From: Owenia fusiformis
Taxonomy: Eukaryota > Annelida > Polychaeta > Sabellida > Oweniidae
Assembly (NCBI GenBank): GCA_903813345.2
Contig: CAIIXF020000012.1
Coordinates: 28,718,684-28,782,683 of the forward strand
Length of the DNA: 64,000 bases
Direction of reading: 5' to 3'
Below are positions 62,477 to 64,000 of the stretch, one piece after another. Numbering within the stretch: the stretch's first letter is position 1; each line of letters starts with the position of its first letter. Below the pieces are notes generated by a model. It was not told the DNA's origin and did not search any database. It was given only the letters and a program-made list of their open reading frames with translations. Made by a program: the position numbers and the translations under genes.

Positions 62477-64000
62477 CTGGAAACACATAAATAGAAAATA
62501 TCAGACATGGTCCAATTTTCTCAGAAACATGATGACGTACATGACATATATAGTAAGAGGATAAGTCCTTGCACAATACACTTTTAATTATCAGACTGCT
62601 ATTTGTTAAAACAAGAGCATGTAAGAACTTAGGCTTATGACACAGTCTTATCTCCTACACGGTCGGAAAATAGAAGATAGTGGGATACAGGTCCTTTGTG
62701 GTAATGTGACGATAAAAGATCAAGATTAAGAAGTTCAATATTATATTGATTGAATATGCATTTAGCAAGTCAATATACTTGGCTTAGTGGAATCACTTTA
62801 GAACTTTTCAGCGCATGACGTAGATGACGTCAGAAAGCAAATTTACTAGGTACGGGCTACCTTAACGTAAATTAACTCACCTATTCCAAAGGGAATATAT
62901 TGCTTTGGCGTATAATATTGGCCATCCCCATCAATGAATCGCATTGGGTTGAACTCCTGGGCGTTCTCCCATACGTCCTCGTCCATATGTTGGTTGTAGA
63001 TGTTCGGGAAAACCATCGTGCCCTTTGGAATAACATAACCTCGAAACTCAACGTCATCTGTAGTTGCGTGGGGCACCGCTAGGGGGAATATATTTGCTAG
63101 TCTTTGTATTTCAGCCAGCACTGCTTCTGTGTAAGGAAGATGACGTCTGTGTTCGAAGGAAGGTTGTTCTGTACCTATATTCATGCTTATTTCTCGGTAT
63201 ACCTTTTCTTGTACGTCCGGATGACGAATCATGTACGCCAGGGCCCATCGCAAAGTGGTTGTTGTCGTTTCGCTACCGCCCAAGAAGAGATCCCAGATGA
63301 GGTCTTGTAATTGAGGCACTGGAATCACAAAATGAATACAATGGCTAAAATAATATTTATTAATTATTTCATGAGAGCTATAACACTGTGTATAACAATC
63401 ATTCAATGTGATGTATCATAGTCCCCATAGGCTCCGGGAACATGTATAAAAAATCGAGTCGACATCTGTAGAAGTAATAAGTAATACAGATGTCGACTCG
63501 ATTTTTTATACATGTTCCTGGGGCCTATGATAGTCCCTCTTAACTTGCTTCAATGGATATAGCATAGGTTGTGGAAACCACAATGATTAACTGCAGATAT
63601 TGAAATAATTATGAGACAATTTTCGGATGTAATTTTAAAAATCCCTTATGAGTGAAATAAGTGGGATAAGAGCCCGGATAAGAGCAATTAGAACCGTTAT
63701 AAGCTAATAAGCAGCAGCGTTGTCATAAACATGAGATAATTTTTGGATATTATTAATTTTCTTACGTGTGAAAGAAGTATCAGAGTTGTTCTTCTGTTCT
63801 TCTTGCCGCATCTGCTTGATGTAGGCGTCGATAAAGTCAGTGATGTTGTTCTCATCATATCGCTCGATGTGTTGCGTAATGATGCGCCCAACGAAGTCTT
63901 TTACCTTCTGGAAGTGGTTAATGGTTTTGGTGTACCAGAACAAATCCCCGGGAAGATGCCTCAAACAGGGGAAAGCATTCACGAACACGGTCCTGGCGTA
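62169..64000 (-). CDS. Cytochrome P450, CYP2 family (3' part, three exons)
   Basis: Haem-thiolate monooxygenase, expected on the ER membrane; the substrate cannot be told. Exons 64000-63766 (open at the window edge), 63318-62881 and 62476-62169 join in frame. Signatures in order: CYP2-type FPCLRHLPGDLFW; I-helix LGGSETTTTTLRWAL; K-helix EIQR (ExxR); FNPMRF (PERF-type); and the haem loop PFGIGKRVCPGE with its Cys ligand, split by an intron after the codon base of FGIG|KR. About 325 residues are present; the membrane anchor and helices A-E lie outside. After ICATRR, where CYP2 proteins usually stop, there are ~40 more residues ending in EARHD. Convergent with FBXW8. Confidence 0.94.
62881..63318 (-). 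CDS. CYP2-like penultimate exon (I-helix to haem loop)
   Basis: Acceptor GTGATTCCAG, donor GTGAGT, 438 nt. Encodes PQLQDLIWDLFLGGSETTTT through QYIPFGIG, with ETT of the I-helix, EIQR and FNPMRF. Confidence 0.94.
63426..63529. repeat. 45-bp hairpin in the P450 intron
   Basis: 63441-63470 and 63485-63514 are exact complements (core AATCGAGTCGACATCTGTA) around a 14-nt loop. The stem extends to 63426-63440 and 63515-63529 with two mismatches. Outer words ATCATAG.CC repeat on both sides. Snapback MITE. Confidence 0.85.
63766..64000 (-). CDS. CYP2-like exon, partial at window edge
   Basis: Open from the edge: YARTVFVNAFPCLRHLPGDL through IKQMRQEEQKNNSDTSFT, donor GTAAGA after 63766. Corresponds to the F-G to H-helix region of CYP2 proteins. 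Confidence 0.9.

Overview
Animal nuclear DNA: AT-rich, GT-AG introns, and very dense in tandem repeats and non-autonomous transposons. Three host genes are recognisable. The proteins read as a bilaterian invertebrate. The repeat content (hairpin-headed elements with ~162-bp core repeats and ACRG-type tetranucleotide tracts, recalling bivalve 'pearl'/HINE elements) suggests a marine lophotrochozoan, probably a mollusc. The species cannot be fixed from sequence alone.

Layout. 0-5.6 kb: the 5' part of GCN1 on the minus strand (eight exons, ~497 residues), running out of the left edge. 5.6-6.1 kb: a ~550-bp head-to-head promoter region. 6.1-33.2 kb: a complete FBXW8 gene on the plus strand (11 coding exons, 681 residues). 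Its introns carry foldback elements, MITEs, a split LINE 3' end, two elements with 162-bp cores, a tRNA-derived SINE and several minisatellites. 33.2-60.5 kb: no recognisable gene. It holds foldback elements, minisatellites, and a 13.5-kb block (41-54.5 kb) of head-to-tail, hairpin-headed, TGACCT-rich units lying inside a palindromic mariner-like element. That block is itself interrupted by a 1.7-kb TIR element with a TTCCA duplication. 60.5-64 kb: the last three exons of a CYP2-family cytochrome P450 on the minus strand, convergent with FBXW8.

GCN1 (activator of the eIF2-alpha kinase GCN2) and FBXW8 (substrate receptor of the CUL7 ubiquitin ligase) share a putative bidirectional promoter. 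No functional link to the P450 is implied.

Most striking observation: at several FBXW8 exon edges the boundary sequence itself has been tandemly amplified. Exon 2's donor, exon 6's acceptor, exon 10's donor and the last codons with their stop each seed an array, and exon 5's 3' end has a broken extra copy. Two arrays repeat a CAG|GTAA motif that joins an acceptor to a donor, as in zero-length recursive-splice sites. No LTR retroelement or other virus-like element was recognised.
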